This document shows positions 51,528 through 61,654 of a stretch of DNA of 64,000 nt, piece by piece. The notes under the pieces are model-generated. The model saw only the letters and a program-made list of their open reading frames with translations. It was not told the DNA's origin and did no database searches. The stretch is taken from assembly GCF_000774145.1 (NCBI RefSeq), contig NZ_KN322987.1:601457-665456 (forward strand), given 5' to 3'. The translations under genes were made by a program, and so were the position numbers. Each line of letters starts with the position of its first letter. The stretch's first letter is position 1. The stretch comes from Pseudomonas mediterranea CFBP 5447. GTDB lineage: Bacteria; Pseudomonadota; Gammaproteobacteria; Pseudomonadales; Pseudomonadaceae.

Positions 51528-52018
51528 GCAGTCTCGATCAGTTGCAGCCACTGATAGCGCCTCCTCCCGTCGGTTTCTGGCCCCCCGCGCCCGGCTGGTG
51601 GCTGCTGCTGGTGCTGTTGCCGCTCTTGGGCCTGAGCATGTGGCACCTGCGCCGGTTCCTTCCCGCCAAGCGCACCGCCGCCCGCGCCGAGCAGCCCCTG
51701 GACCCGGTGCGCCTGGCCGCCCTGGCCGAACTGGCGCTGCTGCCCAAACCCTATGACGGCGCGCCGGCGGGTGCCTGGCTGCAGCAACTCAACGGACTAC
51801 TCAAGCGCCTGTGCCGCAACCACTATCCCTACAGCCAGAGCCACACCCTCAACGGGCGAAAGTGGCTGGCCTTCCTGGATAACCGTTGCCCGGCGGCCGG
51901 CCTGACCCGCTGGATGGTGCTGGTCGAAGGTGCCTACAAACCCGAATGCAAGCTGGATGACAAGGCCATCGCCGGCCTGACCCAAGCCGTTGAAATCTGG
52001 ATTCGCAAGCATGTTTGA
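51524..52018 (+). CDS. DUF4381 membrane protein
   Basis: This 164-residue protein has one membrane helix near residues 25-45 (PGWWLLLVLLPLLGLSMW) preceded by a Pro-rich segment (LIAPPPVGFWPPAP). A cytoplasmic helical domain carries RLCRNHYPYSQSHTLNGRKWLAFLD. This is the DUF4381 pattern, found specifically in MoxR-DUF58-VWA operons. ATG 51524 overlaps the DUF58 stop, and its own stop lies within the next start region (eight-base overlap), so it is translationally coupled on both sides. Confidence 0.88.
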   Translation: MSSLDQLQPLIAPPPVGFWPPAPGWWLLLVLLPLLGLSMWHLRRFLPAKRTAARAEQPLDPVRLAALAELALLPKPYDGAPAGAWLQQLNGLLKRLCRNHYPYSQSHTLNGRKWLAFLDNRCPAAGLTRWMVLVEGAYKPECKLDDKAIAGLTQAVEIWIRKHV

Positions 52019-53090
52019 GTTCGCCTGGCCGTGGATCTTTGCCTTGTTGCCGCTGCCCTGGCTGATGCGCCTGGTGCTGCCGGCGGCCGACAGCGGCGAG
52101 TCGATGCTCAAGGTCAGTTTCCTGGAGGACCTGGAAGGCCTCGTCGGACGTCGGGCCCGGACCCACTTGCCAAGCTGGCGGCAACAGGCGCCCTTCATCC
52201 TGCTCTGGCTGCTGTTGCTGATTGCCGCCGCCCGCCCGCAATGGCTGGGTGAGCCGCTGCCGATTGCCGCCAGCGGCCGGGACCTGCTGGTGGCGGTGGA
52301 TGTCTCGGGTTCCATGGACTTTCCCGACATGCAGTGGAAGGACGAAGAAGTCAGCCGCCTGGCGCTGGTCCAGCACATGCTCGGGGATTTCCTCGAAAGC
52401 CGCGAAGGCGACCGGGTCGGCTTGATCCTGTTCGGCAGCCAGGCTTATCTGCAGGCGCCGCTGACGTTCGACCGGCGCACGGTACGGCGCTGGCTCGACG
52501 AAGCACGCATCGGCATCGCCGGCAAGAACACCGCCATCGGCGACGCCATCGGCCTGGCCCTCAAGCGCCTGCGTCAGCGCCCGGCCCACAGCCGCGTGCT
52601 GGTCCTGGTCACCGACGGCGCCAATAACGGTGGCGAGATCGACCCGCTGACCGCCGCCCGGCTGGCCGCCGACGAAGGCGTGAAGATTTATCCCATCGGC
52701 ATCGGTGCCGATCCGGAGCAAAGCGGCACTGCGGGTTTTCTCGGCGTCAATCCGAGCCTGGACCTTGACGAGCCGACCCTCAAGGACATCGCCCAGGCCA
52801 CGGGCGGCCGCTACTTTCGCGCCCAGGACGGCGAGCAATTGCTGGCGATCAAGACCACCCTCGACCAGCTCGAACCGGTGACCCAGCAACCGACCCAGGC
52901 CCGCCCCGCCCAGGCGCTCTATCATTGGCCGTTGGCCGTTGCGCTGTTGTTGAGCATGTTGCTGGTGGCCCGGGAACGCTGGCCGGACAATCCGTTGCAA
53001 CGGCTGTTCAGCCAACCGCTGTTCCAACCGGCCCACCACGCCGAATGGCGGCAACGCCTCAAGCGCCTGCGTTTGCGGAGGCGTCGATGA
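52011..53090 (+). CDS. VWA-domain membrane protein, BatA type
   Basis: This 359-residue protein has an N-terminal membrane segment pair (about 5-20 and 62-78) and a von Willebrand A domain. The metal-ion-dependent adhesion site motif is DVSGSMDF (about residues 97-104), with T and D contributions in NTAIGDAIGLAL and VTDGANNGG. A final helix is near residue 310 and the tail is basic (RLKRLRLRRRR). BatA-like proteins sit in the inner membrane with the VWA domain in the periplasm. It overlaps DUF4381 by eight bases and the next gene by four. Confidence 0.9.
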   Translation: MFEFAWPWIFALLPLPWLMRLVLPAADSGESMLKVSFLEDLEGLVGRRARTHLPSWRQQAPFILLWLLLLIAAARPQWLGEPLPIAASGRDLLVAVDVSGSMDFPDMQWKDEEVSRLALVQHMLGDFLESREGDRVGLILFGSQAYLQAPLTFDRRTVRRWLDEARIGIAGKNTAIGDAIGLALKRLRQRPAHSRVLVLVTDGANNGGEIDPLTAARLAADEGVKIYPIGIGADPEQSGTAGFLGVNPSLDLDEPTLKDIAQATGGRYFRAQDGEQLLAIKTTLDQLEPVTQQPTQARPAQALYHWPLAVALLLSMLLVARERWPDNPLQRLFSQPLFQPAHHAEWRQRLKRLRLRRRR

Positions 53091-54820
53091 GCGCTCTCTG
53101 GCCGCACTGGCTGCGCCCCGCGTTCGTGTTGCTGCTGCCCCTGCTGGGCTGGTTGCTCTGGCAACTGTGGCATCGGCAGAAACGCGTGGGCCGCTGGCAG
53201 ATGATCCTGCCCCCGGCGTTCCATGCCGTGCTGCTCAGTGGCGGCAGCGGCCGGGAAAGCCGGCTGCCCTGGATCGCCCTGGGCCTGGGCTGGTTGCTGA
53301 TGGTGCTGGCATTGCTGGGGCCAAGCTGGGCGCGGGTCGAACAGACCAGCCAGAAACCCGCCGACCCGTTGGTAGTGGTGCTGGAACTGACCCCGGAGAT
53401 GCTCGCCACCGACGTTCCACCTACACGCCTGGAGCAAGCTCGGCGCAAGCTGCTGGACCTGCTGCATAGCCGCAGCGATGCGCAGACGGCGATCATCGTC
53501 TATGCCGGCAGTGCCCATACCCTGGTGCCGCTGTCCGACGACCTCTCCACCAGCGCCAACCTGCTCGAAGCCCTGGCGCCGTCGATCATGCCGCAAAGCG
53601 GCCATCGCGCCGACCTGGCGATCAACAAGGCCATGGCCCTGCTGGATCAGGGCGGGCTGGGTCACGGCCGGATCCTGTGGATCGGTTCATCCTTGAACGA
53701 GCAGGAACGCCAAGGCATCCATCAGGTGCTTGGAGGTTCCGCCACGCGTTTGTTGATGCTGGGCATCGGAACCCGGGAAGGCGCGCCGGTGGCGCAGAAC
53801 GACGGCAGCTACCTCAAGGATGACCAGGGTGCGATTCTGCTGCCGCGCCTGGACAGCCCGAGCCTCAAATCCTTCGCCAATGAGTTGGACGGTCGTTATC
53901 GCCCGGCACGCCTGGACGACAGCGACCTGAAAGGCCTGGGCCTGCTATCTGGCCCGCGCCATCTGCGCAGCGACGGCCAGACCCTGCGCCTGGACACCTG
54001 GGCCGACCAGGGCTATTGGTTGCTGCTGCCGCTGTTGCTGCTGGCCGCCTGTGCCGGGCGCCGAGGCTGGTTGTTCTGCCTGCCGTTGCTGTTCGCCTTG
54101 CCACAGACCGGTCATGCCTTTGAATTCGAGGACCTGTGGTTGCGCCCCGACCAACAGGGCTTGCACCTGCTCAAGCAGAAACGCCCGGCCGAGGCCGCCG
54201 AGCACTTCGAGGACAGCCAATGGCAAGGGGTCGCCTTGTACGAAGCCGGCGCCTATGGCGAGGCCGCCCGACGCTTTGCCGAAGGCAACGACGCCCGCGC
54301 GCATTACAATCGGGGCAACGCGTTGGCCAAGAGTGGTGAACTGGAGGCCGCGCTGGATGCGTATGAACAGGCCCTGGAATTGCAACCGGACCTGCGCCCG
54401 GCGCAAACCAACAAGGCCCTGGTGGAAAGCCTGTTGAAGGAACAGGCACCGCCGCCGGATGAGCCCAAGCCGGCCGAAAGCGAGGAGCCGGGCCCCGCCG
54501 AGCAGTCGCCGAACGCCGGCATGCCGCCCCAAGCTGCGCAGACCGAATCGACCCCGGCCGAGGCCACCACGGCGCAGGATGAAAACCAGGCATCCCAAAA
54601 GCCTGCGACGGGCGCCCAGGACGTACCAGGCAGCGAGTTGCCCGACGAACAGACCACCACCCCACCGTTGCGCCCCGCCGCCGGCCAGCGCAACGAAGAA
54701 GAACAGCACCAGGCGCTGGAGCAATGGCTACGGCAGATCCCGGACAATCCGGGGGAATTGCTCAGGCGAAAATTCTGGTATGAACAGCAAAGCCATCAGG
54801 CCCAGGGAAAAACCCAATGA
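53087..54820 (+). CDS. VWA + TPR membrane protein (BatB-BatC fusion type)
   Basis: This 577-residue protein has N-terminal helices (about 10-28 and 63-80) and a VWA-like domain (about 90-290). The VWA metal site is degenerate: VVVLELTPEML replaces the usual DxSxS. Further helices lie near 310-345. A TPR region (about 370-460, HYNRGNALAKSGELEAALDAYEQALELQPDLRPAQ) is followed by a Pro/Glu/Ala-rich low-complexity tail and a short conserved end (LEQWLRQIPDNPGELLRRKFWYE). In other bacteria the VWA and TPR parts are separate BatB and BatC; here they are one chain. GGAGG precedes ATG 53087. Confidence 0.9.
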   Translation: MSALWPHWLRPAFVLLLPLLGWLLWQLWHRQKRVGRWQMILPPAFHAVLLSGGSGRESRLPWIALGLGWLLMVLALLGPSWARVEQTSQKPADPLVVVLELTPEMLATDVPPTRLEQARRKLLDLLHSRSDAQTAIIVYAGSAHTLVPLSDDLSTSANLLEALAPSIMPQSGHRADLAINKAMALLDQGGLGHGRILWIGSSLNEQERQGIHQVLGGSATRLLMLGIGTREGAPVAQNDGSYLKDDQGAILLPRLDSPSLKSFANELDGRYRPARLDDSDLKGLGLLSGPRHLRSDGQTLRLDTWADQGYWLLLPLLLLAACAGRRGWLFCLPLLFALPQTGHAFEFEDLWLRPDQQGLHLLKQKRPAEAAEHFEDSQWQGVALYEAGAYGEAARRFAEGNDARAHYNRGNALAKSGELEAALDAYEQALELQPDLRPAQTNKALVESLLKEQAPPPDEPKPAESEEPGPAEQSPNAGMPPQAAQTESTPAEATTAQDENQASQKPATGAQDVPGSELPDEQTTTPPLRPAAGQRNEEEQHQALEQWLRQIPDNPGELLRRKFWYEQQSHQAQGKTQ

Positions 54821-56454
54821 TCCGCTTCACCGCCCAGTTCCTTGCCTTGCTGTTCTGGATCGGCACCGCCCAGGCTGCGCAGTTGACGGCCAACGTGGAT
54901 CGCAGCCGCCTGAACTCCGGGGAAACAGTGGAACTGACCCTGGAATCCAACGATGCCACGCTGTTCGGCAAGCCTGACCTGAGCCCGCTGCAGCCACTGT
55001 TCGATGTGCGCGGCACCCGCCAGGTCAACCAGTTGACCACCCTGGACGGCGAAAACCGCGCCACCACGCGCTGGATCGTCACCCTGCTGCCACGCCAGAG
55101 CGGCACCGTGGTCATCCCCGCCGTGCACCTGGGCGAGGTGGCCAGCCAGCCGATTACCCTGCAAGTGATCGAGAGCGAAACCCGCAATGCGGCCGGGGCC
55201 CTGGCACCGATATTCATCGAGGCCAGCCTCGACCAGAGCCATGTGTATGTACAGGCCCAGGCGATCCTGACCCTGCGCATCTACCATTCGGTGTCGCTGT
55301 ACGACGACAGCAGCCTCACGCCCCTGCACATTCCCGATGCGCGCACCGAACAGCTGGGCGAATCCCGCACCTATGAAAAAGTCATCAATGACGTGCGCCA
55401 CGGCGTGATCGAACTGCGCTACGGCATCTATCCGCAGCGCAGCGGCGAACTGACGATCCCGGCCCAGACATTCAGCGCCACCCTGGTCGAGCCAGTCGCC
55501 CAGGACGCGGCACCGTCGGGGCCCAAGCCCGGCCAGTTGACGCACGTCAGCTCGACACAACTGCTGCTGACTGTCGATCCCAAGCCGGCCAGCTACCCGG
55601 CCGATGTGCCCTGGCTGCCGGCACGCAGCCTGTCCTTGAGCGAGAGCTGGAGCCCGGAACCGACCCACAGCCAGGTCGGCGATTCCCTGACCCGCAGCCT
55701 GACCCTTGAAGCCGAAGGGCTCGCCAGCGCCCAGTTGCCCCCCCTGCCGGCCACGGAAATCAACGGCCTGAGGCGCTATCCCGACCAGCCGGTGCTGAGC
55801 AGCCGCAGCAGCGAGCGCGGGTTGGTGGGCAGCCGTGAAGACCGCGAGGCGCTGGTGCCGAACCGTAGCGGCACCATCGAGCTGCCGCCGGTTGAAGTGA
55901 TCTGGTGGAACACCCTGGAGAATCATCTGGACCGCACCAGCCTCCCGGCGCGAACCCTGCAAGTGGCGAACAACCCGAGCCTGATGGTGGATACGCCAAC
56001 GGGCACGCCGCAGATCGTGACCACCGTCGACAACGAAACCCTGTGGTACTGGCAATTGAGCTCGTTCCTCCTGGCCTGCACCACGCTGCTTGGCTTCGGC
56101 CTGTGGTGGCGCGCCCGCTCGCAGCCGGCGATCCTGCGCGCGGCACAGGTCGGACCGAGCCCCCGCACCCTGCTGGACGACCTCAAGCGTACCTGCCTGG
56201 CCAACGACCCCCACGCCACCCGTCAGGCACTCGACGCCTGGGCCCGCCAGCAACCGGAAACCCTGGCCGACATGGCGGCACGCTTCGTACCGCTGTCCGA
56301 CGCCCTGGATGGCCTCAACGGTGCGCTCTACAGCGAAACCGGCCAGCACTGGCAAGGCGAAGACCTGTGGCGTGCCATTCGGGCCATTCCCGCCGCAGTA
56401 CGCTCCCAGGACCCGCTGGCTGACAGTGGGTTGCCACCGCTCTACCCGAAGTAA
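54817..56454 (+). CDS. BatD family protein
   Basis: This 545-residue protein has a signal peptide (cleavage near AQAAQ) and several periplasmic immunoglobulin-like domains (for example VDRSRLNSGETVELTLES and VYVQAQAILTLRIYHSVSLYDDSSL). A membrane helix lies near 410-428 and a C-terminal cytoplasmic helical domain follows. This is the BatD (oxygen tolerance) architecture and closes the MoxR operon. ATGA overlap with the previous gene fixes the start. Together the six gene products are thought to form a membrane-anchored complex with the ATPase on the inside; the Bacteroides work on aerotolerance gave the name, and the role in Pseudomonas is unclear. Confidence 0.88.
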   Translation: MIRFTAQFLALLFWIGTAQAAQLTANVDRSRLNSGETVELTLESNDATLFGKPDLSPLQPLFDVRGTRQVNQLTTLDGENRATTRWIVTLLPRQSGTVVIPAVHLGEVASQPITLQVIESETRNAAGALAPIFIEASLDQSHVYVQAQAILTLRIYHSVSLYDDSSLTPLHIPDARTEQLGESRTYEKVINDVRHGVIELRYGIYPQRSGELTIPAQTFSATLVEPVAQDAAPSGPKPGQLTHVSSTQLLLTVDPKPASYPADVPWLPARSLSLSESWSPEPTHSQVGDSLTRSLTLEAEGLASAQLPPLPATEINGLRRYPDQPVLSSRSSERGLVGSREDREALVPNRSGTIELPPVEVIWWNTLENHLDRTSLPARTLQVANNPSLMVDTPTGTPQIVTTVDNETLWYWQLSSFLLACTTLLGFGLWWRARSQPAILRAAQVGPSPRTLLDDLKRTCLANDPHATRQALDAWARQQPETLADMAARFVPLSDALDGLNGALYSETGQHWQGEDLWRAIRAIPAAVRSQDPLADSGLPPLYPK

Positions 56455-56464
56455 TCCCCGGCCC

Positions 56465-56559
56465 TTGTGGCGAGGGAGCTTGCTCCCGCTGGGGCGCGCA
56501 GCGGCCCTGTTCTTGGGGCTGCTGCGCAGCCCAGCGGGAGCAAGCTCCCTCGCCACAGG
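56465..56559. repeat. Inverted repeat, GTGGCGAGGGAGCTTGCTCC family
   Basis: The same outer arms as at 48575 (24 bases each) with a shorter 40-base centre containing a GGGGCTGCTGCGCAGCCC palindrome. Located just after the batD stop. Confidence 0.88.
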
Positions 56560-56656
56560 AAGTTGAGCAAGTCCTCTGCCTGGTTTCCCAGTAAACTCTG
56601 CACTTTTCCAGCCGCCCTCTTCACCCGCGGCCATCATCTGTTTTCTGGAGTTTGCC

Positions 56657-57901
56657 TTGCGTCTGTTCCACACCTCTGACTGGCACCTGGGGCAAAACCT
56701 GCACGGCCAGGAGCGCGATTTCGAGCACGCGTGTTTCCTCGAGTGGCTGCTGCGCCAGTTGGCCGGCGAGAAGCCCGATGCGTTGCTGATCGCCGGCGAT
56801 ATCTTCGACACGGTCAATCCGCCGGTCAAAGCCCAGGAGCGGCTGTACGATTTCATCGTCAGCGCCCATGAACAACACCCCAGCCTGACCATCGTGATGA
56901 TCGCCGGCAACCACGACTCCGGCTCGCGGATCGAGTTGCCCGCGCCACTGATGCGACGGCTGCGTACCCACGCCCTCGGTCGGGTGCTGTGGCTGGACGA
57001 CGGGCAACTGGATGTCGAACGCCTGCTGCTGCCCTTGCCCGATGCCAAGGGCAAGGTCAAGGCGTGGTGCCTGGCCCTGCCATTCCTGCGCCCCGCCGAA
57101 GTCACCGGCGCGCAACTGGGCGATTACTACCTGCGGGGTATCGGCCAGGTCCACGAATGGCTGATCGCCGCCGCCAACGGCAAGCGCAAGAAGGGCCAGG
57201 CATTGATCGCCATCAGCCATGCGCACATGGCCGGCGGTTCGGTGTCCGAAGACTCGGAGCGCAGTCTGATCATCGGCAATGCCGAAGCCCTGCCCGCCAG
57301 TCTCTTCGGTCCGAGCATCAGCTACGTCGCCCTCGGCCACCTGCACAAGCCGCAAAAGGTCAACGGCGAAGAACGCATTCGCTACAGCGGCTCGCCGATT
57401 CCCCTGTCGTTCTCGGAAATCGGTTATCGGCATCAGATCCTCGACGTCACCCTGGACGGCGACACCCTGGTCAAGGTCGAACCACGACTGATTCCCCGGG
57501 CCGTCAACCTGCAACGCCTGGGCCCGGCGCCGCTGGCCGAAATCCTCGGACAACTCAAGGAGCTGCCGGACATCGACCTGCTGGCCGACGTCCAGCGCCA
57601 ACCCTGGCTGGAAGTGCGGGTGCGCCTCGACGAACCTCAGCCGGACCTGCGCAACCAGGTGGAAATCGCACTGCAAGGCAAGGCTGTGCGACTGGTGCGG
57701 ATCGCCGCCGAATACGCCGGCCGCGGCAATGCAGCGGGTGCCGATGACGATGCGGCCTTGATCGAGTTGGATCAACTGAGCCCACAGGAATTGTTCAGCC
57801 GGGCCTGGCAGGACGCCTATGGCAACGCAGTGGATGAACAGACCCTCAAGGATTTTGCCGTGTTGCTGCAAGACGTCCAGATGGAGAGCGAGCAACCATG
57901 A
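56657..57901 (+). CDS. sbcD: Exonuclease SbcD (Mre11-like nuclease subunit)
   Basis: This 414-residue nuclease subunit of the SbcCD complex cleaves hairpins and blocked DNA ends. The calcineurin-type phosphoesterase motifs are in order: TSDWHLGQ (D8, H10), AGDIFDTVNPP, AGNHDSGSRIELP, ISHAHMAGG and LGHLHKPQ, giving the two-Mn site. The start is TTG 56657, with GGAG six bases upstream, giving MRLFHTSDWHLG; no closer ATG exists. The stop overlaps sbcC by ATGA. The length is typical (about 400-410). Confidence 0.95.
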   Translation: MRLFHTSDWHLGQNLHGQERDFEHACFLEWLLRQLAGEKPDALLIAGDIFDTVNPPVKAQERLYDFIVSAHEQHPSLTIVMIAGNHDSGSRIELPAPLMRRLRTHALGRVLWLDDGQLDVERLLLPLPDAKGKVKAWCLALPFLRPAEVTGAQLGDYYLRGIGQVHEWLIAAANGKRKKGQALIAISHAHMAGGSVSEDSERSLIIGNAEALPASLFGPSISYVALGHLHKPQKVNGEERIRYSGSPIPLSFSEIGYRHQILDVTLDGDTLVKVEPRLIPRAVNLQRLGPAPLAEILGQLKELPDIDLLADVQRQPWLEVRVRLDEPQPDLRNQVEIALQGKAVRLVRIAAEYAGRGNAAGADDDAALIELDQLSPQELFSRAWQDAYGNAVDEQTLKDFAVLLQDVQMESEQP

Positions 57902-60900
57902 AAATCCTCGCGATCCGCCTCAAGAACCTCGCCTCCCTGGCCGGTCCTTTCGACATCGATTTCACCGCCGAGCCCCTGGCCAGCGCCGGTCTGTTCGCCA
58001 TCACCGGCCCCACCGGCGCAGGCAAAAGCACCTTGCTCGACGCCCTGTGCCTGGCGTTGTTCGGTACCGTGCCGCGCCTCAACAACACCGGACGCGATGC
58101 CAAGGTGCCGGACGCCGACGGCGAAATCGCCACCGGTGACCCACGCACGTTGTTGCGCCGTGGCACCGGCGATGGCTACGCGGAGGTGGATTTCCGCGGC
58201 ATCGACGGGCGCCGTTATCGCGCCCGCTGGGAAGCCAATCGTGCCCGGGAAAAGGCCGGCGGCAAGTTGCAGGCCAGTCGCCAGAGCCTGCGGGACCTGG
58301 ACAATGACCAATTGCTGGCCAGCCAGAAAGGCGAGTACAAGGCTCAACTCGAAGCGGCGCTGGGCCTGAACTTCGAGCAGTTCACCCGCGCCGTGTTGCT
58401 GGCCCAGAGTGAGTTCAGCGCCTTTCTCAAGGCCGATGACAACGACCGCAGCGAACTGCTGGAAAAACTCACCGACACCGCCCTGTATACCCGCCTTGGC
58501 CGCCGCGCCTTCGACAAGGCCAAGCAGGCCAAGGAAAGCCACAAGCAGCTGCAGGACCAGGCCACCGGCGTCACGCCGCTGCCCCCCGAGGCCCGGGCCG
58601 AGCTGGACGCACGCTTCAACGAAGCCCAGCAACAGCTCAAGACCCAACAGGCGCAACTCAAGCAGTTGGAACTGCAACACACCTGGCTCAAGGACCTGCG
58701 CCAGTTGCAGGACGAACACGCCAGCGCCGCCGAACAACTGCAACAAGCCGAGGCCGACTGGAACGCCCTGGCGGACGAGCGCCTGAAGCTGACCCGCCTG
58801 GAGCAACTGGCGCCCCAGCGCCATCAGTTCATCCGCCAGGCGGAACTGACCCGGCTCCTGGCACCGCTGGCGATCCAGGTCCAACAGCTCGGCCAACAGC
58901 AACTCGACCTGAATGAACAACAGGCAGAACTGGAAAAAGGCCTCGCCGCAGCACAACAGGCACTGGTCGCCGCCCGTCAACAAAGCACCGACAACGCGCC
59001 GTTGCTGCGCCAGGCCTTTGAACAACAGAACACCCTCGCCCGCCTGATCACGGAAGCCAATCAGGCCACCGAGCGCCAGGCGCAGGCACAACTGGCCTGC
59101 ATGGACGGTCAACGTACCGTCGAGACCTTGCTCGAACAGCAAAACCAGGTGGCCGCGCGCCTGCAGCGCATCGCCAGCGAGCTTGAGCAAAGCAGCCACC
59201 TCGCGCCGCTGAGCGAAGCCTGGAAAGCCTACCGTGATCGCCTCCAACAGTTGATGCTGATCGGCAATCGCTTGAACAAGGGCCAGGCCGAACTCGCGGC
59301 GCTGGAAGCCAGCGCCACCCGCGCCGCCGAGGAACTGGTGGCCCGTCGGCAAGAACTCGAAGTGCTGTACAAGGAGGCCGGCGCCGAACCCGAAGCCGTC
59401 GCCGAACAGATCCAATTGCTCGGCAATTTGCTGCAAGACAACCGCAAGCAACAACGGGCCTTCGAGGACCTCACGCGGTTATGGGCCAGTCAGCAGGAAC
59501 TGGACAAACGCGGCGGCGAGCTTGAACAACGCCAGCAACAGGCGTTGCAGGAACGCGATCGACTGGTGCGCGAAGGCGGCGAAGCCAAGGCCGAGCTGGC
59601 GGTTGCCGAACAGACCCTGAGCGTGACCCGTGACCTGCTGACGCGGCAACGGTTGGCCCGCAGCGAAAGCGTCGAACAGTTGCGCGCGCAGCTACAGGAC
59701 GGGCAGCCTTGTCCGGTGTGCGGCAGCGTCGAGCATCCTTATCATCAGCCTGAAGCCCTGCTGCAAAGCCTCGGGCGCCACGATGAAAACGAAGAAGCCA
59801 ACGCGCGCAAAGCCGTCGACCAGCTCAATGAAAAAGTCATCGACCTGCGTGCGCAATACAGCGGGGTCATGGCCCAGCTCAAGGAGTTGAAACAGCAGCA
59901 GGAACAACTGGCGGCCCAGCAACAGGAACTGGCCCCCAGCCTTGAAGCCCATCCGCTGTCCGCGCAACTGATGGCCCAGGACAGCGTCAGGCGCGACGCC
60001 TGGCTGGCCCAGCAGAACACCCAACTGCACCAGCGCATCACCCAGGACGAACAACGGCAAGCCGCCCTGCTGACCCTGCAACAGGACGCCGCCCGCCTGT
60101 CCCAGCATCTGCGCAATGCTGAAACGGCGAGCCAACAGGCCTCACTGCACCTGAGCAATCAGCAGCAGGAACTGGACCGGGATCGCCAGCGCCTGGACGA
60201 CGAACTGAGCCATTTCAGCAGCCTGTTGCCGACAGACACCTTGCAAGCCCTGCGCACCGAGCCCGCCGCAACCTTCATGCAGCTCGACCAGCAGATAGCC
60301 CAACGCCTGGAGCAACTGGAACAGCAGCGTGAAGAACTCGGCGAACAGCTCCAACGCCAGCAGACCCTGGAAAAGGAACAGGACCGTCAACAGACCCGCG
60401 TCCAGCAGCTGGAATCGGCGCAACAGCAACTCAACGGCCTGACCGAACAGCAGCAGGCCTGTCAGCAGGCACTCACGCAATTACTTGGCGAACACAGCAG
60501 CGCCGAACAATGGCAGCAGCAACTCGACCAGGCCCTGGAACAGTCGCGCACTGCCGAGGCAGCGGCCAATCAACAGTTGCACGAATTACGCAACGGCCTG
60601 GTGCAACTGGCCGCCGAACTCAAAGCCCGACAGGAACAGGCACAGTCCCTGGACGCTGAACATCAGGCACTGGCCGCCGGTATCGCTCAATGGCGCACGT
60701 CCCATCCTGAACTGGACGACGCAGCCCTCGAAGCCTTGCTCGCCCTCGATGAGCAACAGGTCGGCCAGTTGCGCCAGCGCTTGCTCAACAGTGAGAAAGC
60801 CATCGAACAGGCCCGCGTACTGTTGATCGAGCGAGAACAGCGGCTACAGAATCATCAGGCTCAGCACAACGGCAACCTGTCACCCGAACAGCTGGCCGAC

Positions 60901-61539
60901 ACCCTCACCCAACTGCAACAGCAATTTTCCACCAGCGAACAACGTTGCGCCGAACTGCGTGCCGAACAGGCTGAAGACCAGCGCCGGCAAAACGCCAACC
61001 AGGCGCTGGCCCAGCAGATCGAGCAGGCCTATGCCGAGTATCAACGCTGGGCCCGGTTGGATGCGCTGATCGGCTCCGCCACCGGTGACCGTTTCCGTAA
61101 ACTGGCCCAGGCCTACAACCTCGACTTGCTGGTGCATCACGCCAACGTCCAGTTGCGGCAACTGGTGCGCCGCTACCGGCTCAAGCGCGGCGGCAGCATG
61201 CTCGGGCTCCTGGTGCTGGATACGGAAATGGGCGATGAATTGCGTTCGGTGCATTCATTGTCAGGTGGCGAAACCTTCCTGGTCTCCCTCGCCCTGGCGC
61301 TGGGCCTGGCCTCGATGGCTTCCAGTACGCTGCGGATCGAGTCGCTGTTCATCGACGAGGGTTTCGGCAGCCTCGACCCCGAGTCGCTGCAACTGGCGAT
61401 GGACGCTCTCGATGGCTTGCAGGCTCAGGGCCGCAAGGTCGCGGTGATCTCCCACGTGCAGGAAATGCACGAACGGATCCCGGTGCAGATCCAGGTGCAG
61501 CGTCAGGGGAATGGGTTGAGTACGGTGGAGGTCAAGTAA
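57898..61539 (+). CDS. sbcC: Exonuclease SbcC (Rad50-like SMC ATPase)
   Basis: This is a 1,213-residue SMC-type ATPase. Walker A GPTGAGKS (37-44) is at the N-terminus. Two very long Gln/Glu/Leu-rich coiled coils (about 170-580 and 630-1,030) flank the zinc hook CPVC (C605 and C608). The C-terminal lobe carries the signature SLSGGETFLVSLALALGLA and Walker B with LFIDEGFGSLDP. Together with SbcD it processes double-strand ends and palindromes. That is fitting in a genome so rich in REP palindromes, although this link is only an association. Translation is coupled to sbcD. Confidence 0.95.
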   Translation: MKILAIRLKNLASLAGPFDIDFTAEPLASAGLFAITGPTGAGKSTLLDALCLALFGTVPRLNNTGRDAKVPDADGEIATGDPRTLLRRGTGDGYAEVDFRGIDGRRYRARWEANRAREKAGGKLQASRQSLRDLDNDQLLASQKGEYKAQLEAALGLNFEQFTRAVLLAQSEFSAFLKADDNDRSELLEKLTDTALYTRLGRRAFDKAKQAKESHKQLQDQATGVTPLPPEARAELDARFNEAQQQLKTQQAQLKQLELQHTWLKDLRQLQDEHASAAEQLQQAEADWNALADERLKLTRLEQLAPQRHQFIRQAELTRLLAPLAIQVQQLGQQQLDLNEQQAELEKGLAAAQQALVAARQQSTDNAPLLRQAFEQQNTLARLITEANQATERQAQAQLACMDGQRTVETLLEQQNQVAARLQRIASELEQSSHLAPLSEAWKAYRDRLQQLMLIGNRLNKGQAELAALEASATRAAEELVARRQELEVLYKEAGAEPEAVAEQIQLLGNLLQDNRKQQRAFEDLTRLWASQQELDKRGGELEQRQQQALQERDRLVREGGEAKAELAVAEQTLSVTRDLLTRQRLARSESVEQLRAQLQDGQPCPVCGSVEHPYHQPEALLQSLGRHDENEEANARKAVDQLNEKVIDLRAQYSGVMAQLKELKQQQEQLAAQQQELAPSLEAHPLSAQLMAQDSVRRDAWLAQQNTQLHQRITQDEQRQAALLTLQQDAARLSQHLRNAETASQQASLHLSNQQQELDRDRQRLDDELSHFSSLLPTDTLQALRTEPAATFMQLDQQIAQRLEQLEQQREELGEQLQRQQTLEKEQDRQQTRVQQLESAQQQLNGLTEQQQACQQALTQLLGEHSSAEQWQQQLDQALEQSRTAEAAANQQLHELRNGLVQLAAELKARQEQAQSLDAEHQALAAGIAQWRTSHPELDDAALEALLALDEQQVGQLRQRLLNSEKAIEQARVLLIEREQRLQNHQAQHNGNLSPEQLADTLTQLQQQFSTSEQRCAELRAEQAEDQRRQNANQALAQQIEQAYAEYQRWARLDALIGSATGDRFRKLAQAYNLDLLVHHANVQLRQLVRRYRLKRGGSMLGLLVLDTEMGDELRSVHSLSGGETFLVSLALALGLASMASSTLRIESLFIDEGFGSLDPESLQLAMDALDGLQAQGRKVAVISHVQEMHERIPVQIQVQRQGNGLSTVEVK

Positions 61540-61561
61540 GGCTGCTGAACACCTGGGGGAC

Positions 61562-61633
61562 CTTGTGGGAGCGAGCCCTTGCATCAAGGTTGACTGTACC
61601 GCCGCTATCGCGAGCAGGCTCGCTCCCACAGGG
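61562..61633. repeat. REP pair with one truncated arm
   Basis: A truncated REP (TTGTGGGAGCGAGCCCTTG) at 61562 and a complete inverse copy at 61600-61633, after sbcC. Confidence 0.85.
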
Positions 61634-61654
61634 ATTGTGGCTTGACTGCTTCGA

